From: a virus
DNA: 35,743 nucleotides
Strand: one strand, 5' to 3'
IMG/VR virus record: IMGVR_UViG_3300027737_000006
Location: 1-35,743 of that record
Below, in pieces: positions 8,180 through 16,235 of this stretch (position 1 is its first letter; each line of letters starts with the position of its first letter). The position numbers were made by a program, and so were the translations under genes. The notes beneath the pieces were generated by a model, which saw only the letters and a program-made list of their open reading frames with translations, searched no databases and was not told the origin of the DNA.

Positions 8180-8218
8180 AAGGAGCTACTGTCAGAAAAA
8201 AGCAGTAGCTCCTTTTTT
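8180..8218 (+). terminator. Rho-independent terminator 2
   Basis: A 12-bp perfect stem (AAGGAGCTACTG at 8180-8191 with CAGTAGCTCCTT at 8203-8214) is followed by TTTT. With the first terminator it makes a strong double stop upstream of the capsid promoter. Confidence 0.9.
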
Positions 8219-8246
8219 ATTTGTAAAAATAAATGCTAAAACACTA

Positions 8247-8274
8247 TTGACTTCATTTAATACTATTATAGAAT
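8247..8274 (+). promoter_or_regulatory. Sigma70-like promoter for the capsid transcription unit
   Basis: TTGACT (8247-8252), a 16-base spacer and TAGAAT (8269-8274) lie in AT-rich sequence directly after terminator 2. Transcription would begin near 8281, giving a leader of about 175 bases before the decoration-like gene. A second -10 choice, TATTAT at 8264, is too close to the -35. Confidence 0.65.
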
Positions 8275-8287
8275 ATCAATATAGGTA

Positions 8288-8400
8288 GACCGTCCCTTTA
8301 ATCGGTCGGAAGCAATTCCCTAGGCGCTTTGGCCTACTCTAAAGCACAGGCGGACCTCGCCTTAAAGGTCATCAGGTAACTGGGCCATAATCCAGCGGTT
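8288..8400 (+). promoter_or_regulatory. Structured 5' leader RNA with tandem stem-loops
   Basis: Five consecutive stems are visible: GACCG/CGGTC (8288-8292, 8303-8307); GGAA/TTCC closed by a GCAA (GNRA) tetraloop (8308-8319); TAGGC/GCCTA (8321-8325, 8332-8336); AGGCG/CGCCT (8348-8352, 8358-8362); and CTGG/CCAG (8380-8383, 8392-8395). In the third, loop bases GCTTT (8326-8330) are complementary to AAAGC (8341-8345). In the fourth, loop GACCT (8353-8357) is complementary to AGGTC (8366-8370). Thus two adjacent elements share one design, either compact pseudoknots or switches between two hairpins. It matches no riboswitch or ribozyme I know. No ORF of meaningful length occupies this stretch. Confidence 0.6.
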
Positions 8401-8437
8401 TAACTTTATTAATGTTGCTATAGCCCGTTCATGGCAC

Positions 8438-8453
8438 ATACTCTATGGAGTAT
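8438..8453 (+). promoter_or_regulatory. Hairpin enclosing the ribosome site of the decoration-like gene
   Basis: ATACTC (8438-8443) pairs with GAGTAT (8448-8453) around the loop TATG. The GGAG Shine-Dalgarno (8447-8450) is largely inside the 3' arm, 8 bases before ATG 8459. Folding would lower ribosome access, so translation of the first gene of this unit may be controlled. This is inference from sequence. Confidence 0.5.
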
Positions 8454-8458
8454 ATGTT

Positions 8459-9274
8459 ATGTATGGAATTAACGCGCCGTTAGGGTTAATACCCCAATCA
8501 AGTCTTACTGGTGCGACCTGGAATAACCAAACCCGGGCGTACGAAATTAATCCAGCTTATGCAACCGTCATTTCCAAAGGGGACCCTGTTAAGCGTCTTG
8601 CCGATGGAACAATTGGCGTTTGGAATCCCGCAACAGATGCGGCAGTTGGAATTTTAGGAATTTTCCAAGCTTGTTTTTATTTAACCAATGCGCCAACAGT
8701 CGGTAATGCTGTTTCAGCCCCCTACTGGCCTGGTGTTGCAAACGTTGCAACAGGTGGAAATGGTTTTGCCAATACTCCTCAAGCATTAATAGTGGACGAC
8801 CCAGAAATCGTCTATAGCGTACAGGTTTCTCAAAGTGGAACTGCTGGTGGTGTTGCTAATCCTATTGTTGCATTGGGTGTCACATTGGCAATGTTCGGAT
8901 GCAACATTTCGTTCGATAACCGTAATAACGTCCTCGCTCAAAATATGGGCTTCGCGACCGTATTTCCAAGCACGGCGGCTGGAACAAGTTATGTTCCGCC
9001 TAATAACCCCGGTCCTGGTACGGCAGCAAACAATTATCAATCTGGTTTTTATGCTGATTTAAATACCATGGTTGGTCCTGGCGGCGGCGCAACCGTTGTT
9101 GGAAAAATCGTTGGCTTCGATAAATCTACTTTTGTGGGTCAAGTACCTTATACAAGTGTAGGACCAGTTCAAACAGGCGTCTTCACTAATGCGTTAGTGA
9201 TTATTAACAATCACGTTTACAAAGGTGGTACCGGAACGATTGCGACCGGAACTGCTAAGACAACTGGACCATAA
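8459..9274 (+). CDS. Capsid decoration-like structural protein
   Basis: This encodes 271 residues, first gene after the 8247 promoter and immediately before the major capsid gene. It begins MYGINAPLGLIP and has the order I recognise from a phage structural family found just before capsid genes: an N-terminal YGxxGL.P region, a Y.I..AYAT.I..GDPV segment (residues 28-44), a G....VLG/ILGIF...FYL segment, a WPG motif, and a V.DDPEIVYSVQV strand. The rest is Gly/Ala/Thr-rich beta sequence. It probably sits on or in the capsid in many copies, given promoter proximity. Family function is not proven biochemically as far as I know. Confidence 0.7.
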   Translation: MYGINAPLGLIPQSSLTGATWNNQTRAYEINPAYATVISKGDPVKRLADGTIGVWNPATDAAVGILGIFQACFYLTNAPTVGNAVSAPYWPGVANVATGGNGFANTPQALIVDDPEIVYSVQVSQSGTAGGVANPIVALGVTLAMFGCNISFDNRNNVLAQNMGFATVFPSTAAGTSYVPPNNPGPGTAANNYQSGFYADLNTMVGPGGGATVVGKIVGFDKSTFVGQVPYTSVGPVQTGVFTNALVIINNHVYKGGTGTIATGTAKTTGP

Positions 9275-9294
9275 ACTTTTAGGAGAGATGAATC

Positions 9295-10206
9295 ATGGCA
9301 TTAACAACTACTGGTGATATCCCCTCGCTACTAAAAGCTGGTCTAGCGGCCGTTTTTGGCGAATATCCCAAGTATCAAGCGCAGTGGAGTGAAATATTCT
9401 CAACGTATCGTTCTGACAAACAAGTCGAACAAGAAGTTGAAATGCAATACCTACCTGTTGCGAGCTACCGACCTGAAGGCGCGCCTACTGATATTGCTTC
9501 CATGCAACAGAAGTATGTGACGACCTATGTCCATAAGTATTTCAGTATAGGTATGATTATCACAAGAATGGCCGTTATGGACAATCTTTATAAGTCATAC
9601 TTCCCAATGATTGCGCAAGCGATTAACGATGCGTTAGACCAAGCCCGAGAAATTATGGGTGCTTCCATTTTCAACAATGGTTTCAACCCAGCTTTCCCAT
9701 TAGGCGATGGTCAACCATTCTTCTCGTTACTTCATCCGATTACTGGTGGCGTTGTTGCTAACACCCCTGTAACTCCGGTTGATTTATCGGAAGCATCGAT
9801 TGAACAAGCATTGATTGCTATCCATCAATTCAAAGACCAAGCCGGATTAACCATCAAGACCAAAGCGGTCAAATTGTTAGTTCCAGCAACGGGTGAATAT
9901 GTTTCGGATAGGCTTTTAGGCTCACAATTTAGAACGAACACTGACATCAATGATATTTCCGCAATCTTCAATACTAAAGCGGTTCCACAAGGCTACAGAG
10001 TTAACCAATTCTTAAGCTTGTTGTTCCCTAACGCTTGGTATCTTTTAACTGATTCACCTAACTCACTCAAATTTTACCGTCGTGAAGACATCGATACCGA
10101 CGTTTACACAGAACCGCTAACCAATAACTTGATTATTACTGGTACCGAACGATATTCATTCGGGGTCAGTAACTTCAGAGGTGCTTACGGTTCACAAGGT
10201 ATGTAA
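9295..10206 (+). CDS. Major capsid protein (HK97-fold type)
   Basis: This encodes 303 residues, with TAGGAGAGATG upstream. An N-terminal arm is followed by mixed alpha/beta sequence. GDGQPFFSLLHP at 137-148 resembles the DG..LFS..HP motif in Mu gpT-like and related capsid proteins. The long helix YFPMIAQAINDALDQAREI (102-120) fits the spine helix, and the closing SFGVSNFRGAYG fits the last strand of this group. Position after scaffold and decoration genes agrees. No protease gene was seen nearby, so assembly is probably scaffold-dependent without cleavage. Confidence 0.88.
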   Translation: MALTTTGDIPSLLKAGLAAVFGEYPKYQAQWSEIFSTYRSDKQVEQEVEMQYLPVASYRPEGAPTDIASMQQKYVTTYVHKYFSIGMIITRMAVMDNLYKSYFPMIAQAINDALDQAREIMGASIFNNGFNPAFPLGDGQPFFSLLHPITGGVVANTPVTPVDLSEASIEQALIAIHQFKDQAGLTIKTKAVKLLVPATGEYVSDRLLGSQFRTNTDINDISAIFNTKAVPQGYRVNQFLSLLFPNAWYLLTDSPNSLKFYRREDIDTDVYTEPLTNNLIITGTERYSFGVSNFRGAYGSQGM

Positions 10207-10216
10207 GGAGTCTTAA

Positions 10217-13200
10217 ATGGCTGTTCCAGCTTCTAACGTTCTTGTTCCAGGAATGAACTCGCAGACACCTGCGTTAATTGCAGACAAAGTATTGTCTTAT
10301 TCAGCTTCACCAGGAATCCCGGCTTCGGGACCTGGTGGGGTTGCGACATTTACGACTGTCGCTAATGCGCAAGGGTTTCAAGTTCCTATCTCTGCGGCTC
10401 TTGAAATTCAGTCGACAAGCGGTGCTTTTGTAACGCCCCGAATGACGACAGCCCAAAGAGGTGCGTTAGTTGTTGATGAAGGAATGGTCGTATTTGATAC
10501 TGATTTAGCTGTTTTCTTGTTCTATCAAGGCGGCATGTGGATTCAATTCTCGGTTAACCCACCAGGCGGTAACGTTGTTGGACCAGGCGCTGCTCAAGTT
10601 AATGCCATTGCTTTATACGGTAATGGAACTGGAACTCAGTTATTAAACTCCGCTATTTTAATCAATGCGACTGGAACAATTAGTCAAAATCCAGGCGTTG
10701 TTAACTCTGAAGTAGTTATTTTAGGCTCAAGCGCAGCTACGGCTGCTGCCCCTTCTTATTCGTTCGAAGGCGATACCAATACTGGTATGTATCGGGCTTC
10801 TGCTGAACATATCGGATTTGCTGCAAATGGCATTCAACAATTCCAGGTAACAACCGGAACTGGTAACGGTGCTTATTTAATAGCGACCGGCGGCGCAACA
10901 GCAGGATTTTTAACAAGTGGCGGCGTTGCAAACGCAGAAGTTTCTATTTTATTAAACGGAAGCAATCCGGCTTCAAGTGCGTTCGGGGTTCATGGACCTG
11001 TTGGAACTGGCTATGCTGGAAACATTCGGTTATATGAAGGTCAAGCAAACGGTGTGAACTATGTTGGCTTCACTGCTCCTGCTGCAATCGGTGCAAACGT
11101 TCAATGGACGTTACCTAATGCAGATGGATTAAATGGTCAAGCTTTAGTGACAAACGGTGCTGGAATTCTTTCATTTGCGGCTGTTGCTGGAAATGTAGCG
11201 TTTACCGGACCTGCTCCTGTTGCGACCAATGTTGCGAGATACAGTAATAACATTGGAAACTTAATTGAAGCATCTCCTGTGACTATCGATAATGTAACCG
11301 GAAAAATTACGATTACTGGCGGAAATGGCGGCGTTATCAATGTTGATAACGGTCAAGCAAGTACTGCTTCTTATGGTTTTGTGGGTGACCCTGATACAGG
11401 TATGTGGTCAAGCGCTGCTGGTACATTAGATTTTGATTCCAACGGAACTACACAGTTTAGAATTGGACCATTAGGCGGCGCAGTTAATTTCATGACCGCT
11501 TTTGGTGCAACTGGAACTTCCAGTCCAACATTGTCTTCGGTCGCAAGTACTGGTGGTGTCGATATCGGCGTCTCTATCATTACCAAAGGAAATTCTGCCT
11601 TAGAAATTCACAGCAATACCGTTGCTGGTGAAATCAGATTTTATGAAACAGGCGGCGTTAATTATGTAGCACTTCAATCTGCTAATGTTTTAGCTGCGAA
11701 TGTCACTTGGACATTGCCAATTGCTGACGGCACCAATGGTCAAGTATTGTCTACAAATGGCGCAGGCACTTTAGCTTTCTCAAGCGTTATTTCAGCTCCT
11801 GGAGTTGTTACTGACCACACAATGTTGGTATTTAATGGCACGGCTGGCGCAGTTTTTGCAAATTCTGGCGTTACTGTCAGTGCTGCTGGAACCATTGCTA
11901 ATGCAACTGGTAGTGGTACAGGTCAATTTATTCAATCTCCTGGTACGATTGGTGTGCCTTCTTATACTTTTGTAGGCGATACTGATACAGGTATTTCAGC
12001 TAATACGGCAGGAACCTTAGATTTCTCCAGCAATGCTTCTAGAGAATTCCAAATTACCCCAACGGCTGCGGCTAACAATTGGTTAAGTGTTACTGGTGCT
12101 GTTAATGGAAGCGCTCCTTCCATGTCTGCCAATGGAAATGCAGATGCGGACGTTTCGATTTCATTAATTCCGAAAGGTGCTGGTCAGGTATTAAATATTG
12201 ATGGAGATGACGCAGCTCCTTCTTATAGCTTTGCAAGCACACTAACGGTTGGTATGTATACCGACGGCACGAGCGTATTATTTGCAGGTGCAGGCGCTAC
12301 GCAATTTGCTGTTGGCGCAACAGCTGGCGCAGTTGACTACGTAATGGCAGTCGGCGGAAATTCAGGTAAAGCTGGATTCGAAACCACTGGTACGGACGCA
12401 GACATTGATATGTTATTCCTTGCAAAAGGAATTGGTGGCTTTGACTATGGTAATGTCACTAACGGCGCTCAATTACAAATCATCGACAGCGGCGCTCCAA
12501 CAACTGGTTGGATAACAATCAGAGGTTCGGCCACTGGTGCTGCAACGACACCTACGATTGGTGTTGCGGGTTCAGCGACTGATATTGACATCGTTATTGA
12601 AACTCAAGGAACTGCGGGATTAGCATTGGCTAATAGCACGGTCGGGGGCACCCTAGCATTGTTAAATGCTGGCGGAACTGCTGCTTGTGCGATTACGATA
12701 GACCCTGCGTTTGTTGGTGAACATAACATTCAGTTGCCAAATATTACAGTTCCTGTCGGTGGGCCTTATGTTTTACAAGCAACTCAAGTTGACGCAAGCA
12801 ATACAACATTAAGCTATGGATTAGTTCCATCCTTAACGCTTGCTTCTACTACAGTTTCATTGACTGCTGCACAAGTTCAAAATCTAGTAGCAACTCCAGT
12901 TTCGCTGGTTCCAGCCGCTGGCCCAGGAACAATAATTATTCCATTAGCAATCGTTGTTTCATATACGTTTGTTACGACACCATATGCTGCAACAACTTCT
13001 AAATTTATTGTGACGGTAGGTTCAACGATTGTTGATACACCTCATTTAACTGCTAATGGATTTATTACCTTAGGAACCAGTCAAGTAGCAGGACAAGCCC
13101 AGTTTATTACAGGCGCTCCATTTGCAACGGCTGGAATTACGAATGCTGATGTTTTCTTAAGCAATGATAATGTTGGCGGAGAATTTGCAGCAGGTGACGG

Positions 13201-13243
13201 AACATTAAAAGTTACGACAAGTTATCAAATAATTACACTTTAA
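10217..13243 (+). CDS. Large repetitive fibre or head-appendage protein
   Basis: This encodes 1008 residues, 10 bases after the capsid gene with TAAGGAG. The N-terminal 35 residues resemble those of the 1185-residue fibre at 16236 (ALIADKVLSYS versus VLIADTALLYT). A module at about 60-115 with PRMTTAQRGAL and WIQF also recurs there. The body has four units of the PSYSFxGDTDTGMY type at about residues 178, 384, 580 and 666, each ending in a Q-F-x-(I/V) strand, a unit common in phage fibres. The composition is Gly/Ala/Thr-rich, with almost no Cys. Its place beside the capsid gene makes a head fibre as likely as a tail fibre. Confidence 0.75.
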   Translation: MAVPASNVLVPGMNSQTPALIADKVLSYSASPGIPASGPGGVATFTTVANAQGFQVPISAALEIQSTSGAFVTPRMTTAQRGALVVDEGMVVFDTDLAVFLFYQGGMWIQFSVNPPGGNVVGPGAAQVNAIALYGNGTGTQLLNSAILINATGTISQNPGVVNSEVVILGSSAATAAAPSYSFEGDTNTGMYRASAEHIGFAANGIQQFQVTTGTGNGAYLIATGGATAGFLTSGGVANAEVSILLNGSNPASSAFGVHGPVGTGYAGNIRLYEGQANGVNYVGFTAPAAIGANVQWTLPNADGLNGQALVTNGAGILSFAAVAGNVAFTGPAPVATNVARYSNNIGNLIEASPVTIDNVTGKITITGGNGGVINVDNGQASTASYGFVGDPDTGMWSSAAGTLDFDSNGTTQFRIGPLGGAVNFMTAFGATGTSSPTLSSVASTGGVDIGVSIITKGNSALEIHSNTVAGEIRFYETGGVNYVALQSANVLAANVTWTLPIADGTNGQVLSTNGAGTLAFSSVISAPGVVTDHTMLVFNGTAGAVFANSGVTVSAAGTIANATGSGTGQFIQSPGTIGVPSYTFVGDTDTGISANTAGTLDFSSNASREFQITPTAAANNWLSVTGAVNGSAPSMSANGNADADVSISLIPKGAGQVLNIDGDDAAPSYSFASTLTVGMYTDGTSVLFAGAGATQFAVGATAGAVDYVMAVGGNSGKAGFETTGTDADIDMLFLAKGIGGFDYGNVTNGAQLQIIDSGAPTTGWITIRGSATGAATTPTIGVAGSATDIDIVIETQGTAGLALANSTVGGTLALLNAGGTAACAITIDPAFVGEHNIQLPNITVPVGGPYVLQATQVDASNTTLSYGLVPSLTLASTTVSLTAAQVQNLVATPVSLVPAAGPGTIIIPLAIVVSYTFVTTPYAATTSKFIVTVGSTIVDTPHLTANGFITLGTSQVAGQAQFITGAPFATAGITNADVFLSNDNVGGEFAAGDGTLKVTTSYQIITL
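10748..12318 (+). repeat. Four dispersed fibre repeats (PSYSFxGDTDTGMY type)
   Basis: Repeats start near 10748, 11367, 11956 and 12213. Each encodes SYxF, usually followed by GDxDTGM, and after 15-20 residues a TQF or REF strand. The last copy is degenerate in its middle (SYSFASTLTVGMY). Confidence 0.65.
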
Positions 13244-13273
13244 AAAGATTATTAACAACACTAGGAGCGAAGC

Positions 13274-13522
13274 ATGTCCATTACATTAGCAGAAGTAGAA
13301 GCAAAACTTGAGAGCGCGTTCAAACAAGTGACCGAGCATCAAGGTTTGTTATCTGAAAAATTGAAACAAATTGAACAGTTAACGAATGATAAAGGGACGA
13401 TTTTATCGTTTCTTAATCAGTTAAATGGTTACATCACGGCTTATCAGGATATTAAACGAGTTTTAAGTCCTGCTGCACCAGTTGCACCAGAGGAACCTGT
13501 AGCACCTGCTGTAGAGGCGTAA
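13274..13522 (+). CDS. Small coiled-coil protein, unknown
   Basis: This encodes 82 residues, with CTAGGAG upstream. Residues 5-60 form a heptad-rich helix (KLESAFKQVTEHQGLL). The tail is a Pro/Ala/Val/Glu repeat (APVAPEEPVAPAVEA). It sits between fibre and structural genes, so it may be a small virion or assembly factor. No family was recognised. Confidence 0.65.
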   Translation: MSITLAEVEAKLESAFKQVTEHQGLLSEKLKQIEQLTNDKGTILSFLNQLNGYITAYQDIKRVLSPAAPVAPEEPVAPAVEA

Positions 13523-13538
13523 TCAAGAAGGAATGTAA

Positions 13539-14402
13539 ATGAAGCCTGTATCTGTATTATGGTTGCCATCAGGTGGAAATACCGCAGCTACAGGCTTAGC
13601 ATATCGAGACGCTATTGTAACTTCTGCATCTGCTCAAATTCTTGATATAGGACAATCTTTCGTTATCAACGGAACTTTAGCCGTTCCAGGAACGAATACG
13701 GGTGCCGTTCAAACAGTTCCGACTTTTGGTGGTGGAATTGCTTTAGTCAATACCACTCAAAACTATGCCTCTCTTATTCCGTTGCGTCAGGCTAGAACAG
13801 TCAGTATTCGCTCAGGTGCCGCTGGTAATGTTGGTACTGTCTATATTGTTACTGGCACTTATTTAGGGAATCAAGTTGTAGGACAAGTATTAGGAGCCGC
13901 TGCTAGTACGGCTGCTGAATCAACCATTGGTCCAGGTGGGCCTCCCGCTATTTTCGATACTGTTACGAGCATTACGGTAACGACAGTTGATATGGCAGGA
14001 AGCGCTAGCGTTGGCCTAGGAACTGTTGGTCAAATCAGCTGGATTCAATACGACCATCACATGATGTATCCCAACCTGTCGGTTGAGGTATTCACTCAAT
14101 TCCCTGCTGTTCCTGCGGGAAATATCAATTACAGATTCATTAGTACTTTAGATGAAATTAGCGCATCTCCTGTCACCATTGGACCGCCAACCGTTAACCA
14201 GAATATTGGATTAATCGTTCAAGATGGCTCAGGCGCTGCCACATATAAAACGATTTTAGACGGTGGCGCAGTTGCTGCAACCACCGTTGAAAGCGGAACG
14301 ACTTCTAACGCATTTAGATATTACACCATTCAAGTAACTGCTCAAGGTGCTGGGTTCAATGGAACATTGCAAGCAACCTTTGTTCAAGGAGGAATTCGGT
14401 AA
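13539..14402 (+). CDS. Beta-rich virion structural protein, unknown
   Basis: This encodes 287 residues, with AGAAGGA upstream. It is Gly/Ala/Thr/Val-rich throughout with alternating beta-strand pattern, few charged residues and no recognisable catalytic motif, the same composition as the neighbouring capsid and fibre proteins. It has no fibre repeats. A structural role in the head or neck is inferred from context. The stop overlaps the next gene by one base (TAATG). Confidence 0.65.
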   Translation: MKPVSVLWLPSGGNTAATGLAYRDAIVTSASAQILDIGQSFVINGTLAVPGTNTGAVQTVPTFGGGIALVNTTQNYASLIPLRQARTVSIRSGAAGNVGTVYIVTGTYLGNQVVGQVLGAAASTAAESTIGPGGPPAIFDTVTSITVTTVDMAGSASVGLGTVGQISWIQYDHHMMYPNLSVEVFTQFPAVPAGNINYRFISTLDEISASPVTIGPPTVNQNIGLIVQDGSGAATYKTILDGGAVAATTVESGTTSNAFRYYTIQVTAQGAGFNGTLQATFVQGGIR

Positions 14403-14611
14403 TGGCTAAAGAGGATGGCAAGTGGATTCAAGGTGCGATAAAGCGTCCTGGCGCTCTAAAAGCTAAACTCGGAGTTCCCGAAGGTAAAAAGATTCCAGCT
14501 AAAAAATTAGCAAAGGCTGAGCATTCTAAGAATCCGACTTTAAGACGTGAAGCAAATTTAGCCAAGACATTAAAGAGTTTTAACCACAAAAGTGGTGGAA
14601 GGGGAAGATAA
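14402..14611 (+). CDS. Small basic phage protein with KxPGAL motif
   Basis: This encodes 69 residues, very Lys/Arg-rich. The sequence WIQGAIKRPGALKAKLGV, then KIPAKKLAKA, then TLRREANLAKTL resembles a short conserved protein I have met in many phages and some large viruses, function not known to me. The basic charge and its gene position fit a nucleic-acid-binding or virion-internal role. TAATG overlaps join it to both neighbours. Confidence 0.75.
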   Translation: MAKEDGKWIQGAIKRPGALKAKLGVPEGKKIPAKKLAKAEHSKNPTLRREANLAKTLKSFNHKSGGRGR

Positions 14612-14790
14612 TGCATAAACCAAAATGGTTAGCCGAAGGCTTAAAAGATGAGAAATCCATTGATAGAGAATGGAGACCTTTAGGAAGTAAAGGTCTTCCT
14701 GAAGCGCATTTGACATCTGAATTTAAATCTCAGAATTCGGTACCTAAATCTAAAGAAGTCATGGAAAACCTACACGGTCATGAGAAGTAA
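14611..14790 (+). CDS. Small unknown protein in the head operon
   Basis: This encodes 59 residues from ATG 14611, which overlaps the previous stop as TAATG; GGAAGGGGAAG lies just upstream. The stop is at 14788-14790, 12 bases before the next ATG. The protein starts MHKPKWLAEGLKDE and is rich in Lys, Glu and Ser with two Trp. It fills the only gap between two overlapping genes and has its own ribosome site, so I consider it real. No family was recognised. Confidence 0.7.
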   Translation: MHKPKWLAEGLKDEKSIDREWRPLGSKGLPEAHLTSEFKSQNSVPKSKEVMENLHGHEK

Positions 14791-14802
14791 TAAGGGGATG
14801 AA

Positions 14803-15912
14803 ATGTTATCAACTTCGGGTGTTTATACCTATAACACGCCAGAAAGTCGGATAATTATCGATAATGCTTATCGACGGATAGGTATTGACCCTGCAAAAAT
14901 TACTCAGCAACAAGTGATTGCTGCTCAAGAATTCGGGAACATAGCACTTCAGTCTTGGCCTAATCGCGGTATCAATCTGTGGTTAAGACGCACTGCCATG
15001 ATTACGCTGATTCCATATCAATACATGTATCAATTACCGCTTTATACGAGTTCTGTTCGGGAAGTGACCAGGCGAACCTCTGTAAGGGATGTAACACCTA
15101 CTGGAATTCCATTTTCAACACCAATTACTGGTGGCGTTGCCGCTAATGCGTTTGACGGCGACCCCGCGACGGCATGTACCCAAACTGCTCCCAATGGGTA
15201 CATTGGTTATCAATGGCCGATTATTCCATCGTTGGTTCCAATACCATTGCAACCACAGAATACCGGGGCTCAAATTATTACGTTAGTCGGTGTGACCTCA
15301 CAAGTGAATACTGACTACACACTTTCGTTTCAATATTCTCAGGATGGGATGACTTGGACGACGGCCTTAGCGACCCCAACTCAGGCCTATACCGCTGGTC
15401 TTATCCAATGGTTTGAAATCATGATGCCAGCATTTGCATTCTATTTCCAAGCAATAGAAACCGGAGGCGCAACTCTTAACATACAAGAGCTTTATTTTAA
15501 CAATCAGGTTCGAGACGTTCCATTAACCGGAATTTCTGAATCTGAGTACATGAGATATCCTAATAAGTCATTCCCCAATGCGTCTGCACCTTCTAATTTT
15601 TTTGTGGATAGACAGATTAATCCAACGATTTATCTGTATCCAGCACCTAGTTCACAATACAACAATTTGTTTTTCTCCTATCAACAACAAATCCAAGACA
15701 TGGGACAAATGACCAATTACGTGCAAATTCCAGCAAGATTTATTAACGCATTGACGGCGGAGATTGCCTATTACGTGTCCTTCAAGGAAGCGCCCGATAA
15801 AACAGCCATGTTGGAAGCTGATTTAACACGACAAGTTAAATTGGCGCACAACGAAGACCGCGAGCGCGTTCCATTGAAGATGGTTGGTAACTACCAACAA
15901 GGGGGCTACTAA
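14803..15912 (+). CDS. Head-tail adaptor-like protein with discoidin-like insertion
   Basis: This encodes 369 residues, with TAAGGGGATG upstream. Residues 17-95 (IIIDNAYRRIGIDP, then ALQSWPNRGINLWLRR) and 243-345 (ISESEYMRYPNKS, FVDRQINPTIYLYPAP) are typical of a podovirus adaptor that joins portal to tail. Between them, about 105-235, lies a separate beta domain with AFDGDPATACT, a signature turn of F5/8C (discoidin) galactose-binding domains, and DGMTWT. Discoidin domains bind carbohydrates or lipids. The insertion would be exposed at the neck. The gene stop overlaps the next start (TAATG). Confidence 0.75.
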   Translation: MLSTSGVYTYNTPESRIIIDNAYRRIGIDPAKITQQQVIAAQEFGNIALQSWPNRGINLWLRRTAMITLIPYQYMYQLPLYTSSVREVTRRTSVRDVTPTGIPFSTPITGGVAANAFDGDPATACTQTAPNGYIGYQWPIIPSLVPIPLQPQNTGAQIITLVGVTSQVNTDYTLSFQYSQDGMTWTTALATPTQAYTAGLIQWFEIMMPAFAFYFQAIETGGATLNIQELYFNNQVRDVPLTGISESEYMRYPNKSFPNASAPSNFFVDRQINPTIYLYPAPSSQYNNLFFSYQQQIQDMGQMTNYVQIPARFINALTAEIAYYVSFKEAPDKTAMLEADLTRQVKLAHNEDRERVPLKMVGNYQQGGY

Positions 15913-16232
15913 TGCCATACATGCCGAAGGGTAAGCGATACAAAGTCGATATCAATAATCCATTGGGTTACGGTATTTGCGATAAAACGCAGTTCGTTAT
16001 GCGTCATTGCGACATGGTTAAACAAATGGAATACATGGGTAATGACCTGCAATGGACTGGCTACATGGTGGGCAAATGGTATGTCGACAAACCAAATCCC
16101 TCATTGCGTCCCGTTATTTTAAAGCCCGACCCAGTGCCTTTGATTAATCCAAGGCCGCAACAGAAGCAACCCGATGCGCCGACATCTCAGGTTGGTTATC
16201 AAATTTTAAATTCTATTTATTTTGGAGCATAA
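15912..16232 (+). CDS. Conserved small phage protein, unknown
   Basis: This encodes 106 residues. Features are YGICDKTQF and VMRHCDMVKQMEYMGNDLQWTG, then a proline-rich tail (LKPDPVPLINPRP). I recall related phage proteins in this position in which the first part carries two or more Cys suggestive of metal binding and the tail reads RP..P.DPVPV.NPRP. Here only two Cys remain (in ICD and HCD), so metal binding is doubtful. The position between adaptor and fibre suggests a tail component. Confidence 0.65.
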   Translation: MPYMPKGKRYKVDINNPLGYGICDKTQFVMRHCDMVKQMEYMGNDLQWTGYMVGKWYVDKPNPSLRPVILKPDPVPLINPRPQQKQPDAPTSQVGYQILNSIYFGA

Positions 16233-16235
16233 AAA

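Noticed and set aside
8281-8458. Known riboswitch, ribozyme or tRNA in the leader
   Set aside because: No glnA-type, preQ1, SAM-II, hammerhead or HDV core bases were recognised, and there is no acceptor stem or T-loop pattern.
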